From NCBI GenBank assembly GCA_947179485.1, contig OX359248.1:57298386-57362385 (forward strand): DNA of 64,000 nt, written 5' to 3'. Each line of letters opens with the position of its first letter. Position 1 is the stretch's first letter. Under the pieces are notes generated by a model that ran no database searches, was not told the DNA's origin, and saw only the letters and a program-made list of their open reading frames with translations. Shown piece by piece: positions 39,418-53,043 of the stretch. The position numbers were made by a program, and so were the translations under genes. The DNA is from Allacma fusca. Taxonomy: Eukaryota; Arthropoda; Collembola; Symphypleona; Sminthuridae.

Positions 39418-39750
39418 TACAGTACACTCTCTTTATAAGAGCATCCCTAAAAAAGTAGCAGCAGTAAGACCAAATAAAGGGAGTCAAGTATTGGAGTTTT
39501 CCATACAGTAGTTTCTTCTTTATAACGGCAGTTTAAGGATAATCAAGGGACAGAGTATGGAATACTATACAAAAGGGCATTAAATCCAAGGGAATTCTTT
39601 TCAAGGGCACCCATCCCAAACATTAAATTCCGCTGTATACAGCCACACTCAGGAACATTGTATCAAAGGGCACTGTTTGATTGACATTATGCAAAAGATG
39701 GAAATTTTGCTACTTCTACAGGGGTGCCCTTATGAATAGAGTGCACTGTA
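39418..39750. mobile_element. Nested TIR elements (MITE-like)
   Basis: Left tacagtacactctctttata agagc; right gtgcccttatgaatagagtg cactgta. A second left end (tacagtagtttcttctttat) near 39505 indicates an insertion within, or a second copy that shares the right end. It begins 360 bp after the candidate cassette exon. Confidence 0.5.
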
Positions 39751-41539
39751 TTGATACAGGGATGCCCTCTGAAGGGTTCGGAATGCAAGAGTAAATTATA
39801 CGCGACAAAAAGAATTATTCTAGAAGACAGGTTTCCATTTGTATAGTAAAAAAAAGGGTGCCGTTCAAAAGAGGATAAAATATGTAGGACCACCGTAAAA
39901 ATGAGGATGGGTTTTTGAAGGGCTGTAGTAAAGGGGATTAAGTGAAAGCCGTTATACAGAGGTTCTACTGGAAAATGTGACTTCTCTCATGAGAAATGTG
40001 CCTACGGGAACATGATAGAAAATGTCTAAAAACGCTGTTGATTAAAATGAAAGGAGTGTATATTATAAGGAGAGTGCGCTGTATGCATACAAGATGATTT
40101 GATACTTTCAGATTCTCTTCTGTCTCTCTTTTTGTGTGATGATGAGATGGAATGAAATTTGCATGGCGTGGGAAATAGTGCATGTGCTTTTAAATATTGT
40201 TGTTGTTTGTGTACAAAAACGTGATCCGTCCATTTACCTCAATGTGTTTTCGATTTGGTGAGAGAAATTCATCGGGGCTCATTACCCGCGACTAGACTGA
40301 CGGGCTGCTGTCTGCATGACAATTATTATCATTTCTCTACTTTTTTATTTTCCCTTCTCTTCTGTTGCACCAAATTTATATACTCGTCCAGATATGAATG
40401 TGCCTGCCGCTGCGGGATGCTCCGCAACTATTTTTTATCTCAAGCTTTTCGTCTTTTCCCCACATGGGATTCCAACTCTTGAGTCCTCAATGGATCCATC
40501 AGTGCCGTCACCCACACAAGTTTTCATTTTTCCACCACCAAAATATCTAATTACACAAATACTCACAAAAATTAACTTTCAGGATCATTGGGACCAGCCC
40601 ATGACAAATCAAAACCAAATCACAACACACAAACACTCACGCTCAAATTCCTAAATTCCAAGGCCACCCGTCAAATTTTACGCTCATTCCTATGGTAAAT
40701 ATTTAGAGTGCACCCTTTTTTCAAGCACATCCTTACAACAGGAGAAAAAATTTAACGGAAAACGATACACTCGTATCAGAAAAAATAAAACTGGGTTCAA
40801 TCAACAATTCACATTGAACAAGACAAATTCACTGTGATGGGCGTCCCCTTAGAGGGAGTACCAATTATAATTGGTAAAGCTTTTAAAGAAACATTTCTAG
40901 TAATTATTATTTCCCAATTTGACAACTCTGACCAATGTTTTCTTTGTGAATGTAAAATTTAGGAGCGTTATTTTCCAACAAAGGTTAAAGTTTTTAGAAT
41001 TATGGGAAAAATAAATATTAATTCTCAGAAAATTACGATTTATATTTTGGGGGCTTTGAAGTACGTTTGATCCCAAAATGGGAGAAATTAGGATGTCTTT
41101 TTCCTGCAGAAATTTGAAACTTTATTGCTTGAAACCACTAATTTGAATTTTTATCACAACTTGGAAATTTTGTACTTTTCGAAAAAAAATATCAAGCTTT
41201 TCCACATTTGCTCAGTGGTGAAGACATTTATTTATACTTTTACACTGTCCTTGAGGCAACCCATGAAAGCAATTCAGTAAATACTGTGGAGCCCAATACA
41301 AAGGGACAACACTCAACGTAGGAAACCCTTGGTGGGTTTAGGTTAGGAAAAATGGGAGACAAGGGAATGTTGAAAGAGTATTTGTGGAGCGATGAGATCA
41401 GGAAAATTTGGTAGAAAGTAAAAGGGCAAAAAGTTAGGTGAAATGGGGATTGGGTGAGATCAGTCGTGAGAGCTAAAAAGCAAGTAGAAAGTTTCCCCGC
41501 ACTTGCTAATAGTGTTACTGCTTGAGCTACATTTTTTCC

Positions 41540-41781
41540 TACAGTGCAATTCTTCTACGAAATCCCCCTTAAAAGGAGTAAGATTTCGTTTATTATATTC
41601 ACTAATATTTCCACTTTATACTCAACATTGGTAATTTATTATTACGCAAAGAAAATATATTGAAGCAAGTACGAATTAGACAAAATATTTTTCCTCCAAT
41701 ACAAAACATCCTCTTACAACGGGGCCGGCAATGGTGAGGATATTTGTGTTTTGAACAAGCCCTTATAATACGATTCTACTA
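41540..41781. mobile_element. TIR element (MITE-like)
   Basis: Left tacagtgcaattcttctacg, right gcccttataatacgattcta cta. TA borders on both sides. Confidence 0.5.
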
Positions 41782-43071
41782 AAGTCCGACGTTTTTGTTG
41801 GAACACAAGGCCATGGGAGTTTTAAAGGAGCAATTCAAAATACTAAATAGTTGTCTTGTAGCTCAATTGGTTCCGTTTTAACCAAACCCTACTGTAATAA
41901 TTCCGCTCCCAAACGTTTCGAAAAGTTGCTACAAAAGAAAGTCAGGACAGGAGTTTCCCACGTATTATGCCTAGGGTAAAAATTTGCTATCTTAGAGTAA
42001 AAATGTTATTGGGATTTTTGAGGGGTCCGTTTTATTCAGGCCTCACAGTACCCTCTCTTGAAAAGTAACCCAAACAAGCAATCTGGAGATTCCCAAACTT
42101 AGCACTGTACATGAATTATGCGGGAAGTTACGTAGACCCTAGAAAATAAAAAGTTTTCTTCAATTGAAATAGCCATCAGAGTTTATTCCCTCTCTAAACT
42201 TACGGATTGTAGGTTAAAAAGGGGGCAAAATATTCTCCGTAATTTCTACAGTCTTCTGTCGCTATGTAAGAAATTCTCTTTTTACGACAATTTAAAACCA
42301 TCCGAAATTCAAGGCATACAAATTATACCTTAAAGCATTTTTCTCACAAAGAATGAAGAAGAGCACGACAAGCACAAGTTTATCGTTTTTAGGGCTCTCT
42401 TGTCAAATTTGTGACTTCACGGTTGAATCCAATTATCTTCCTCAGTATTTTCTTACACAATTAAGAGCAATAGATAACATTTTGGAGCTTGGGAACAGTC
42501 TGGCGATTTTCATTTTATTATTTCTAACAACTTCTAAGAGGCCAGTAATATGTGAAAAAAGAGAGAAAATGAGTGGAAAAATGGTTTAAAACAGGATTTT
42601 TATCAACCTTAATACCCCTTTAATGGACGCAAACTTTCACCCCTTGTAACAACATTGTATTACAATACTCAAGGGCTGTTTTAAAAAGGTTCCACAGTAT
42701 TTGAATATATTATGAAAAGGGAGAGAAAAACCTTGTGCTAAAAATATTGTAAATTGTGAATGTTTGAAATTGTTGAGAAATAATTCCCGCTCGGTTGTTT
42801 AGAAACATTCTCCTCACGTTTTCCTCTTTAAAGCATCCGTGGAAATAATAAGAGAGCAATCCGTACCGAGCAGAATTCCTAAACAAGCAAATTTACCTGT
42901 AAAAGGGAAACATTGCAAGTAAGAATGAGTGGGGAAAAAACTGTAATTTGAAGACATTTTGTCCCATTAACCTTTTTACTAGTTTTAATTAAAGCCATTC
43001 TGGGGAATCCTGGAAAGGAAATACGTCAAAGGCAGTTTGTGTTTGTCAATGGAGCGGTCGTAATTTCCTGC

Positions 43072-43211
43072 TATAGTTGAACCTCTTTAGAACGGCCTCC
43101 GTAAAACCCCGTATTTTATCCGCATAAAATAACTTTGAGGGAAAATCACGCCCCCGTTGTAACATGGGTGTTTATTTATTCTAAATGTCCTTGTAAAGAC
43201 GTTCTACTGTA
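43072..43211. mobile_element. TIR element (MITE-like)
   Basis: Left tatagttgaacctctttaga acgg; right gtccttgtaaagacgttcta ctgta. It belongs to the GAACCTC sub-type of the ends. Confidence 0.7.
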
Positions 43212-43421
43212 CATGTTGCACCTATATGCATATATCATTGTTGTACATTTAATTACACTCTTGAAACCAACCAACTGGGAAAGTGTTTAATGACTAAAAT
43301 ATGCTAATTTTGTGATCAAAACGCAAAGCCCAATTTCCAATGTGTTCTCTCACTTTAATGTTTTTCCACACCAACAACACCGTTAGATGTTTTTACCCCT
43401 TTTTCTCAATATCCCAAATCA

Positions 43422-43637
43422 TACAGTCAACTCTTGCTCTAAAAGCCCCACGTAAAATGAGCCTAATTTTTTTATCCGAATCCCTGCATATGCTTTCAAA
43501 TGGTTGAAATTTGAATTCGGGCAGAAACGAGTGTTAAAATTAATTTATGTATTTTGGCGTAAAATGAGAATGAAAAATAAAAATTTGCGAAAATGCTGAA
43601 TGAGAACTTTGAGGCTTTTATAGCGAGAGTTGACTGA
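43422..43637. mobile_element. TIR element (MITE-like)
   Basis: Left tacagtcaactcttgctcta aaag; right ggcttttatagcgagagttg actga. The long arms pair over about 25 bases. Confidence 0.7.
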
Positions 43638-44430
43638 CAGTATTGCCCTAGAAAATTTTATTCACAGAACTTACACAGGGTGAGATATTTGCCTGCAAGA
43701 CTTCAACCTTCTCCCGTACAAAAGAGTGTCATGTATTTTGAGCACGATCTTGACTTAATTTGTTTTGTTGACGACGCCAGCTGTTTGGAACAATTCTGAC
43801 AAAGTGGGCGGAGATGATTGACAATTTTAAGCCCGAATCAGCAGCAGATTTTGACGGTGCAAATATTTACATATATATTTACTTTCACTTCAGTGTGTAC
43901 TCACCTTTCATTCCAAATTATTCCTGTCGTCATTGTATTGTCCTTCCAGTCTGTCTCTTATAGCACATAATCAATACAATGCATTCTCTCTACAACAAAT
44001 CCCCTCAAAACTCTCAACGTTTATAATTCATAAAAACTTCCTAATCAAATTTATCTTTACAAATCCAAATTTTGTTTTGAAAGTAATTATATTTTTCTCA
44101 CAAAGAAGCTTACATTTTATTCTACGTTGTGCCAAATCTTGAGGTAAAAGAATCAAATTTTGCCCTGAAAAGAATTCAAATATTAATTATTATTAATGGA
44201 TTCTCAGAAAGGTTAATTTAACCTAAAGCGAATTAAATAATCTTGCTAATTTTGCCCTTTAAAGTGGAGAGAATATTTTCTGCCCACATTAAATTTGTGT
44301 TATTAAAGAGAATTGTGATAGGGAGAATGGAAGGTATTTCCTAATTTTACATAATACGTATTTCTACATTTAAATTTACAGATCTGTAGCGAATATACGT
44401 TTTTTCATTTATGATTATCTACATTTGCTT

Positions 44431-44552
44431 TCCAGTTGAACCTCTTTATTAGGACCCCTTGAAATACCGTCAATAAGATTTTTAAAAGTGTCAAAATTAA
44501 GTAAAAATTAGAAAATATTGATGGTTCAATTCTAACAAAGAGGCTTGACTAC
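44431..44552. mobile_element. TIR element (MITE-like), short
   Basis: Left tccagttgaacctctttatt agga; right attctaacaaagaggcttga ctac. 122 bp. Confidence 0.55.
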
Positions 44553-45820
44553 AAGAAATTTTTTACCCCTTGTGCATAGTACTTTAAGTGAAGTTGAGTT
44601 TAATTTGAACGGATACCACATAACAGCTCATATTCATTACCAAATACATGCAATTACGCTTTTCGATTTTACGAGCCAACATTTTCTTTGAACAAACAAA
44701 TTTGACAAACATACGCAAGAAACATTTTTATGACATTTTCAACCCCAATTTTTTAATTCTAATTTCATTCCAAAAACATTCTAATCAATAAAGGCAGACA
44801 AGCTTTACTCTACGTTTTGATGTATGTACGCAAATAGGTGCAGTAGTTTATCACTTGTAAATGGCTTCAGTTCAAAACAATGCGTCTGAATGGAAATGTT
44901 GTTCAATTCGGTGTGTGGAAGGATCAAAAGTGTATTTGTGAGTTTAGACATCAACTAGTGTTGGCAGGATATATTGAGGCAGCACAAAATTTTATCACGA
45001 AGATATTTTCAATAATTTGCAAGCATTTTACGAAGTATACCAAAACGTTTTAAATTTTAGTAATAGAAAAATAAAGTTATTACTTTTGCTACAGTATGGG
45101 AAATAAAAAATGTAAAACATTAATAGGCAATCCAAAACTGGGAAATTTATCCAACACAAATATTATTGTCACAAAACGTTTTAAAACTCAGGTGCATAAT
45201 TTGTAGGTTCACACAAGGACGAACTACAGATAGACTGCGAAAGCTTTGTCAAGCATTATTAAATTCAGCGACCGTAATTTCGTTGCCCGAATTATTTTTT
45301 ACAAGCACCCTGGATATTTTTTGCTCTCATTTTCACAAGAATATTTGCTTATTATAAGCTCAAAATTCCATATGATTTTTCACTAATTTATTTCCTGCAA
45401 TTTTAGTTCATCAAATTGCCTTGTTAAAATTTCCATTCAGACAGGAAATTTTAACTTTTACAATTTTTGTTAATTAATCCGCAACATTTGATCACGAGCA
45501 CGCGATATTTTCTCTCCATGAGTAGTTTTTTTCTTTTCAATAACTGTGCATTGCCCTTTTTTTTGCATTCAAGGTCAAATTTTGACCGGGCTTTTTAGTG
45601 ATACTAATGAAAGCATAGACAGTAGCAAATGTGACATGGTAGAAGATGAGAGACAATCATTCAATTGGCCCTCTTAAAATGTTATTATTTAATTGAAGTA
45701 ATTTTTTTATTATACGCATTTTACTTATTTTCTGGAAAATGCAGTCCGCCAAATTCGCTATTTGTTATTTTAGTGCAATTTATTTGTTGTGTAATTTCTA
45801 TCTGCTCTCAAATGAGTTTG

Positions 45821-45977
45821 TACAGTGCACTTTTTCTATAATAACAACCTTAAGGGTGAACATATTTAAACTTTTGAAATTTTGAAGACACTCAGCAAGT
45901 TAAGTTGAACTTGAAAACTTGCTGTTTCAACTGAAAATCTTCATACCCTGAGTCCTTTATAGGGAGAGTGAACTGTA
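45821..45977. mobile_element. TIR element (MITE-like), best-preserved copy
   Basis: Left tacagtgcactttttctata ataa; right gtcctttatagggagagtga actgta. TA at both borders, 157 bp. It could serve as a reference copy for the family. Confidence 0.85.
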
Positions 45978-46416
45978 TGATCATCTGAAACAATTTTAAG
46001 TTCAAAACTGGTAAAGAGAGGAGGCTGCGCCAAAAACCCTAATTTTAAGACTCTCTAAAAATTGACCGTAATTTCCGTAGCGTTTTGATAAAATTGAACG
46101 TTGTGAACCCTATTGATTTTAAAAGGTTGAAGTTGCCGTAAAAACAGTTATGAATTTTTATAATAAGTAATGGTTAGTGGATTGACGAGTATTGTTGAAA
46201 ATTTAATGCGTGAGTAAAGTTAAAATTGTATGTAATCAAAAATGAGTGCGTTTGCGTAATATGGTGTATTGTAAGTTGAAAATACTTTGGAAATATCGTT
46301 GTAAAAATATTCAGATTATTTTGCTATTACTTATATTTTATGCCAAATTGGATGCAAATATATTTTAACGTAAAACGTAAGAGTAATTTTTTAAAGGTTT
46401 GCAAAATGTTAGGATG

Positions 46417-46587
46417 TGCAGTCCACTCTGGCTATCCGGGCACCTCTAAATCCCGGGAAATTAGATTTTTATATTGGGTTTCGGCTTCGGAAGGTGACAT
46501 TTTTTTTCTAAATGGATACATTGGTACACATATTTTTCCCACAAAATTGTCCATGCCAGGGGCCCTAATAACGAGAGTGAACTGTCA
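46417..46587. mobile_element. TIR element (MITE-like), just before the S5 exon
   Basis: Left tgcagtccactctggctatc cggg; right ggccctaataacgagagtga actgtca. It ends about 150 bp before the S5 exon acceptor. Confidence 0.65.
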
Positions 46588-46740
46588 GTTATTATTAATT
46601 TTGTATTTGGTAAACGTTTGAGGTAAAATTTTGAGAGTACTGTGATTTAATAATTAGTTCTAAATTTGGAGTAGATCTAAAGCCATGAAATTTGTAAATT
46701 GAGGAATGTTGATAATGATGTGTGTGCTTTTTTGTTCCAG

Positions 46741-46890
46741 TTTCTGAACATGGCATCAGTTTTCATGCGGATATTCAATTTGATATGCATGATGCTCCTA
46801 ATTGGGCATTGGTCTGGTTGCCTACAATTTCTTGTGCCTATGCTCCAGGGATTCCCATCCAACTCTTGGGTTGCAATAAATGAGCTCCAG
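46741..46890 (+). CDS. Ih: Ih/HCN channel exon: S5 and pore turret
   Basis: Fifty codons: [20 protein letters not shown] begins S5, followed by [18 protein letters not shown] and [10 protein letters not shown], the extracellular turret before the pore helix. [11 protein letters not shown] is one of the best-conserved HCN segments. The acceptor is ttttttgttccag ending at 46740; the donor CAG|gtaaaa at 46891 is slightly off consensus. Both borders are phase 0. Two inverted-repeat elements (45821-45977 and 46417-46587) sit within the 1 kb before its acceptor. Confidence 0.97.
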
Positions 46891-49800
46891 GTAAAAAAAA
46901 CATCAAATATTCATTTATTTCACATCATTTCTCTACACGACCCATTTACAAGGCATACGAAAATTACAGTCCTTGTTGTATGCAGTCGAATCCACAATTC
47001 CCCATTTTAACGCCGCCAATTACCTTCCATACTAATTTACTAGAGAAAAACAACCTATGTAGAAAATTTATCCTGGTCATCCAGGAATGCAACTAACGCT
47101 CCATTCCAATGCTAACATTAAAAACTCCCATTAAAAGTTACACTCAAAAATTTGGTCAAAAATCTTCAATACTACCCCCAAAATTTCTATGGACATCCAC
47201 ACTTAAGTAATTATATGTAATTAAGTACACCTGAAAACTACCTTTAAACATTGACATAAAATTCCCTTAAAAAATGTCAAAAAGTTCGCTTCTAAGCTGA
47301 CTACTGTATAGGTTGATCTAAAACTATCCTGAAACTGACAAAAGAAATGTACTACAAAACGCCGCAAAACCTGGATCAAAACTGCCCCTAATATGTACTA
47401 GTCCATAAAATTCGACCTCCAAAATGTTCCCATATATTGCCCTAAAAATTGACTCGTAATAGCTGCTCTTTAAGCAGCTTAAAACTCTCTAAAAAACGCT
47501 TTAAAATTCACAGCCCTTTTTAAAAGTTGTAGTTAAAATGGTTCCCACAATTTATGTCCGTTGGCCGGAAAGCGGGGAATTTGAAATGCGTGCTTGAAAA
47601 GTGTTGTTGAAAATGGGGAGGAAAGACTAAACCCAGGGGAAATTGTAGGACTCGTGTTGCTCCGTTGTATGAGATGCGGGTGGAGGAGTTCTAGGTAAAT
47701 TTGAAGGGGCGAAAACATTGGGGTTAAGGCTGGTCATATTTGCAGGAGCCAGTTGTGGGTTATAAATTGGTCCCGGGGGAGCCAATGGGCTGGAAATGGG
47801 AAATTCTCATAAGAGGAGAACAGAGAGGTCGTAATTTAGCATCTCGCGAATGTCTCACTGGACTATTTCTCCCGAGGCTTGCCGCAGCTCCAAAATGGCC
47901 CTTTCAAATATCCTCGGGCCAACGCTTTGTTTTTCCGGATGTCTCAAACCGCATTTAATGTTGTCCGAAGTATAGAGGTTAAATCCTTCAATTATTATAG
48001 TGCCTTCTTGTTACAACAGCAACCTCAAAAGCCCAAACATAGACTCGTGAAATCCCCTTCAAGTATATTCACTTAACAATAGATACTTAACATTCCAGTA
48101 AATCCCATCATGTCTCTTTATTTTCCCGTAACATTTTTCCTCCGAAGGATCGCCGCTATATCCACAGTGCACTGTCACATAGGAATTTCCAATGCCGTCA
48201 TCGTACTCCCGACTTGCGGAGCACACAAGGTGCCAACTTGTATCCATTAAAATCCTTTGCGTATTTCCGAATGTTTCCACATAGATAGATAGATACTCGT
48301 AGAATGCAGAAGAACTACAACCCAATCTCTTTACGACAATCTCGAAAATAAATAGAACTAGAACTGACCAAGTAGAGCTATTGAAAGGAATTTTCCAGCT
48401 CAGATTTAGTACTCGAAGCATACGAGCTATGAAGAAAGCAATATGGGCCCGTTGTACAGTAGTGAGGTTCGTTCTACACTCTTTGACTGTACACAATTAG
48501 AATTAGATACATGTCCCAGTCGGAGGAATTCCCATTGGGATCAAGGGATGTATAAATGCCGGTGTTAAAATTAGTTTGGAAATGCGGGACACAAGCTTCG
48601 GGGATTACAACCCTCAAACTAAGCCTAATTTATACGGGACTTTCTGTGGGACTGTCCCACAGCTTACAACACATCCGTCCCCCATCCAAGTAACCACAGT
48701 CCTTAGTCCACCAAAATTCCCTAATTGTAAGTATCTACTTACATGGCAGGACAGACAAGTCCGGTGGTAAAGTATCTATCTTCCACCTCCACGCAATCCT
48801 CACATCCAGTCCACCTCAACCTTCCACAATTAGAAACCCTTGTGTCCAACACAACGTCCCTCTCCATACTAGTTAGCACACTCAAGTTAAGCAAATTCTA
48901 ACAAATATATATAATTACATAAAGTACCTATAATTATATGTATAATTATATGTATGTATGCTAGCTTATATATCTAGATGCATAGTGAATGGAAAAAATG
49001 TCTTAAGTGGAAATCAGTGAGTTATTTGACAATAAAGCAATTACACTACATATGTATAGATATAATTACATGATTACATATGCTCTTACAAGGAAATCAA
49101 ATAAGATGGATCTGTAGGAGAATGTCACCGTCACATTTTAGCAGACCAATAGGAACAGACGTCTTTATTAAGGAGTCTCTTATAGTGACCACACTCAACA
49201 TAATTGATGATAATTCTAAAGTTACAAGTACCCATAGCCTTTCCACAGACGGTGCACACTCCCCAAAAGAAAATTCACAATGTATTTTGATATTTCCTAT
49301 TTTAGATTCATTGTCGAACAGAATTTTCGAAAAGATATTTTTACACGAAGGGAATACTGAAATAAGGAGAGTCCATGATTAGCATAAGAGTAAGTCGGAG
49401 CAGAAGTTAGGAAATTGACAAGTTAGAAAGTTGAGTGAATGTTGTTGGAGGTAAAATCCAGAGGTGTTTTCAACATGAGCTGTAGAGAAAAAGGCGACGT
49501 TGTAAAGTCTTTGATGATAAGTACATAGTGATGGCTTATGCTGTATAGTGCGGATTCGGTGTGGAATGTTTATCCCAGCGTTTGTATGTATACTGTACAA
49601 GGGGATTTTGTAGTATACGTTGAATTGTCCCATGTTCTTGTCCCACCACCTTTCATTCCATTCACTTTTCCAGGGCTCAACATTGACATTGTGGGGAAGG
49701 GAACCTCAGTACTCTCTTTGAATTGCTAGAGCAAATCTTGTGACAGGGGGTAGGTTACAGTCATCGTGTCCTGCAATTCCTCTAAAACATACTTTGTGGG

Positions 49801-49961
49801 AGATGTTGTGTGTGAAAAAATTACTATTCGTTGGAAGTGGTGAATTGGTATTTTGATATTCTTGTCAGGGATTGTGTTTCCCCCTCTCTTCCATATCAAC
49901 TTCAAAGCCCCATCAATACCATTCCACCAACATTTCCGCCCACCACCTCCTTTCAACACCA

Positions 49962-50023
49962 GTCACCACCTAAATTTCACCCGAATTTCACCAGAATTTT
50001 ACCCAAATTTCACCCGAATTCTG
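49962..50023. repeat. Near-tandem TTTCACCCGAA repeat
   Basis: Four diverged units of about 14-16 bases containing AATTTCACCCGAA or AATTTTACCCAAA. Imperfect, short array. Confidence 0.75.
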
Positions 50024-51079
50024 ACCCCGAACAAATCCATTCCAGTCCTACAGTCCACTTTCTATCTTCACCCCTTTCCAAAAAATACTTTCATTCAATT
50101 TTCCTTTACTGGAAGGTAAGTCACCGTAAGGCACCCCCTAAAAGACACACTATACATGCAGTGCATCACCTGCTTTACGGACTCCTCACTTTTATCATTT
50201 TTGTCCCTTTGAAGCTTCTTCCCTTATGAAGTTTCTCTAGGACTTTGTATTTAACTTCCTTTGGCAAAAGATTCGTCCACATTCATGGAATTTAGGACTC
50301 CCATTCAATTTCATCCATCCAAATCTCATTATTCCATTCATATATTTTCCAACTCATCCAAATTTGTTTTCCTTAGTCCTTCTATTTTCCTTGAGCCTTT
50401 TTTCCTTGAGCCCGCCGTTACAGAATAGTTTCAGTGGATATATTAGGGGAAGAGAAACAATGGATTTTGATAGTAGTTTTATGACTTTCATATTTCTCCT
50501 TTTGTTTGACATGATGCACTGGGGATGGGATTTCATTGGGGGAAAGAAAGGTTACAGTGAAAGATTGTTATGTCACAGTCTGGGGATTGGCGAATTAGAG
50601 TGAGTAAAAATGAAAGAATTGTTATTGACAAATGAGAATTAATTTGGGGAAATATTGAGGAAAGGAAATGTTGGGGAATTAAAGTTGGTGAGAGTTTAGA
50701 GAGCGCCTGTGATAAGCACTTTTCATCTCAATCCCCTCAGTCAGCTAAATATTTCCATTGAGTCAATTCCCACCTTTCATTTTCTCCTTTAATCTCATTT
50801 CGCAAATTTCAAACGTCATTGTAGGTCTGGGAGCAGAATCTCCACTTGAATTGGCTAGGTTGGAGTAGAATAGGAGAATAGACTCACCTCATCCCACACT
50901 TAAAATATCCACTTTCACAATACAGTCGGACCTTGTTATAGTGGGGGAGTCTATTATAATTCCTGCATATATAATGTCCCCATTGATTTTTTCCATGCAG
51001 AGCGGAAGTGTCTAGACACATTTTTGTCGCTGTAGATCTCAAGCACTGTGACGACCATAGAGAAAGGGGGTCAGGATGA

Positions 51080-51269
51080 TACAGTGCGCACTCTTTATGC
51101 AAGATCCTCAAATAAGAACTCTCTCTCCACAAACGCTGAATTTGTTAAATCGGATTTAGCACAATGGGAGATCTATTGTTCGAATCCTTCCCTATACATC
51201 GTGTGTACACAAATACACTTTTGAATTCGACTCCTGTTGTAGAGGTGTTCTTATACGAGGGTCACTGTA
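51080..51269. mobile_element. TIR element (MITE-like)
   Basis: Left tacagtgcgcactctttatg, right ggtgttcttatacgagggtc actgta. TA borders, 190 bp. Confidence 0.7.
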
Positions 51270-51610
51270 TTTATGTACATCCTCCTTCCTCATTCCTCTC
51301 ACGGAAATCTGACTGAGGGAGATTCCATTGTGAGCTGTTGTTTACAAGTCCTAGGGAGAATACATTTCATTTTAAGTGAATAACTCGGGAGTAGATGCAG
51401 TCCAATCTTTTTATAACGGCCGCTGCGCTACTCCCAAAATTCCTCTTGAGGCTCTGGGATTAAAGTCCCGTTGTGAAAATGCTTGACTTTATTCCCTCCC
51501 AATGCATCAATATCGAAAACTGGGAAATCAATTGAGGGACGTGAGGGAAAAGCTGACAATGACAGTATGGATCCTATTGGACCGTTAGACAAAAGTATAC
51601 ACATTGATAG

Positions 51611-51856
51611 TACAGGCAGACCTCTTTATAACGGAACTACTTTTGAATTTGAAAGGAATTTGATGTTTTTAAACGTGGAATTGAATACGGTAGAAAAGGT
51701 GAGGGAAATGTGAATGGAAATATCTACGAGGGGAAATGAATAAATATTTGTACGGTGGTCATATAAAAAGGATTTGATGGAAAAGGTGGAGAAGCTTAAG
51801 TGGGATAGTAATAGAAGGGTTTTTATGAAAGACCGTCATAAAAGAGTTCCACTGCA
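51611..51856. mobile_element. TIR element (MITE-like)
   Basis: Left tacaggcagacctctttata acgg; right gaccgtcataaaagagttcc actgca. Arms of the ACCTC sub-type. Confidence 0.6.
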
Positions 51857-51963
51857 TGTATAAGCAACTCCTGCTACTGGGAAAATATTATCCTAATTTC
51901 CGGGTTGGAGAAACTTCAAAATAAACTTTTCCTCCCTTTGTTGTAATTACTAGTAGCACTTCG

Positions 51964-52163
51964 TACAGTGTATTCTCCCTATAACGGCTATTTTAACTTA
52001 TAGTCAAACGCCCAGTCGAAAACTGTTTTTTTCAAGTCCTGGGCAAATTTTCAATGAGGACCTGGACTTTTTTAATTGATTGGAAAAGAGCGCTGGCTCT
52101 TTCTTGTCCCTGTAAATAAGATGATGGTACAAAGGGGGTCTGGTATAGCTGGAGGACACTGTC
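51964..52163. mobile_element. TIR element (MITE-like)
   Basis: Left tacagtgtattctccctata acgg; right gtctggtatagctggaggac actgtc. It starts about 100 bp after the preceding copy. Confidence 0.6.
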
Positions 52164-52342
52164 CACTCGCACGAGGCTTACTTAACCCAGGAAAAATATT
52201 GCCTTGGAAAAGGAAGAACAAAGGGAAGGAAGAGCAGAAGAGAAAATTAATCCAGGGCTAAGATATATGATGACAATTATTCCTTCGCAGTTCCACACTC
52301 CCTCCACAAACTTAATTCTCATTGGATTACGTAGCACAGAGA

Positions 52343-52528
52343 TACAGTGCAGGCTGTCTGTGGAACAACACCTCGTCCCAACACTCTTCTTCTGGAAAGG
52401 GCCAAAAGTATTTGCGAAATTCCCTCAACTCTCCCACTACACACATTTCCCCTATGAATGCAGATATTCCTGTACGAGTCAAACATCTGTGTTTTTTCAG
52501 GAGGCTCCTATAAAAAGACTCCCCTGTA
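52343..52528. mobile_element. TIR element (MITE-like), degenerate left end
   Basis: Left tacagtgcaggctgtctgtg, right ggctcctataaaaagactcc cctgta. TA borders, 186 bp. Confidence 0.55.
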
Positions 52529-53043
52529 GTTTGTAGAGAAAGATGTTAAGGAGGAAGTTGCTTTAGGAAGGAATCCCAGCTCGCACAAAGGAAGGCAGGA
52601 ATTGCATCAAAACATTTTTCTAATTAATTATTTCTCCTGTCTCCATTTCCTGGCTTTTCTCCATGTCCATTTCACCTGACAACATTTCCAGCCATTTCTT
52701 TCTAACATCCATTAACTCACTCACAATTTCAGTGTTGTTAAATATTTTCCCTATCCCTTTAGTACGTCAAATCTAAACAAATTCCCATTATTATCGCATC
52801 AGTAGATACCCATAATAATACCAGCTGAAATGGGATGCTCCATGGGTGTCCTTACACCGAGAGGGCACTGTATCTACTTATATAATTATAGTGTGAGCTT
52901 AGGATGACTTTACAGATAGGATTCCCTCCGTACTTGGCTAAAGTAGGAATTTCGTAAATTAAGAGGAACGAGTATGACAATTTCTACGGCGTCTCTTTCC
53001 TTTAAAGAAGCATTGTGGGACAGTAGAGAAATGAAGAAGAAAG

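Larger units (their letters stand above)
26558..46740 (+). other. Ih: Ih intron between S4 and S5 exons (20.2 kb)
   Basis: The largest intron, gtaagt to ttccag. It carries the candidate cassette exon 38956-39054, which would split it into 12.4 and 7.7 kb. It also holds the densest set of inverted-repeat elements, including two abutting pairs at 36351-36708 and 38300-38635 and the 802-bp composite copy. Microsatellites lie at 27969-28003 and 31265-31289 and a short tandem array at 36171-36204. No other gene could be supported. Confidence 0.8.

Noticed and set aside
41860-41920. tRNA-like A box (tagctcaattgg)
   Set aside because: No matching B box (ggttcgaatcc) or acceptor stem at the right distance.
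43781-43856. Exon-like stretch, open as LFGTILTKWAEMIDNF... between ccag and ggtgca
   Set aside because: Its length (76 bp) is not a multiple of three, so it would break the channel frame between phase-0 exons, and the donor is poor.
48059-48496. Longest open frame in the window (145 codons, - strand)
   Set aside because: Its product resembles no family I know, it overlaps recognisable inverted-repeat ends (near 48150 and 48450), and open frames of this size can occur by chance in 64 kb.
50054-50115. Possible exon ending at a good donor (GGAAG|gtaagt)
   Set aside because: No upstream acceptor gives a length compatible with phase 0/0, and the residues are low-complexity and unlike HCN.
50921-51080. 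Left end at 50921 (tacagtcggaccttgttata) as a full element ending near 51080
   Set aside because: The stretch before 51080 has no right-hand end; the next motif there is the left end of another copy, so this one was left unpaired.
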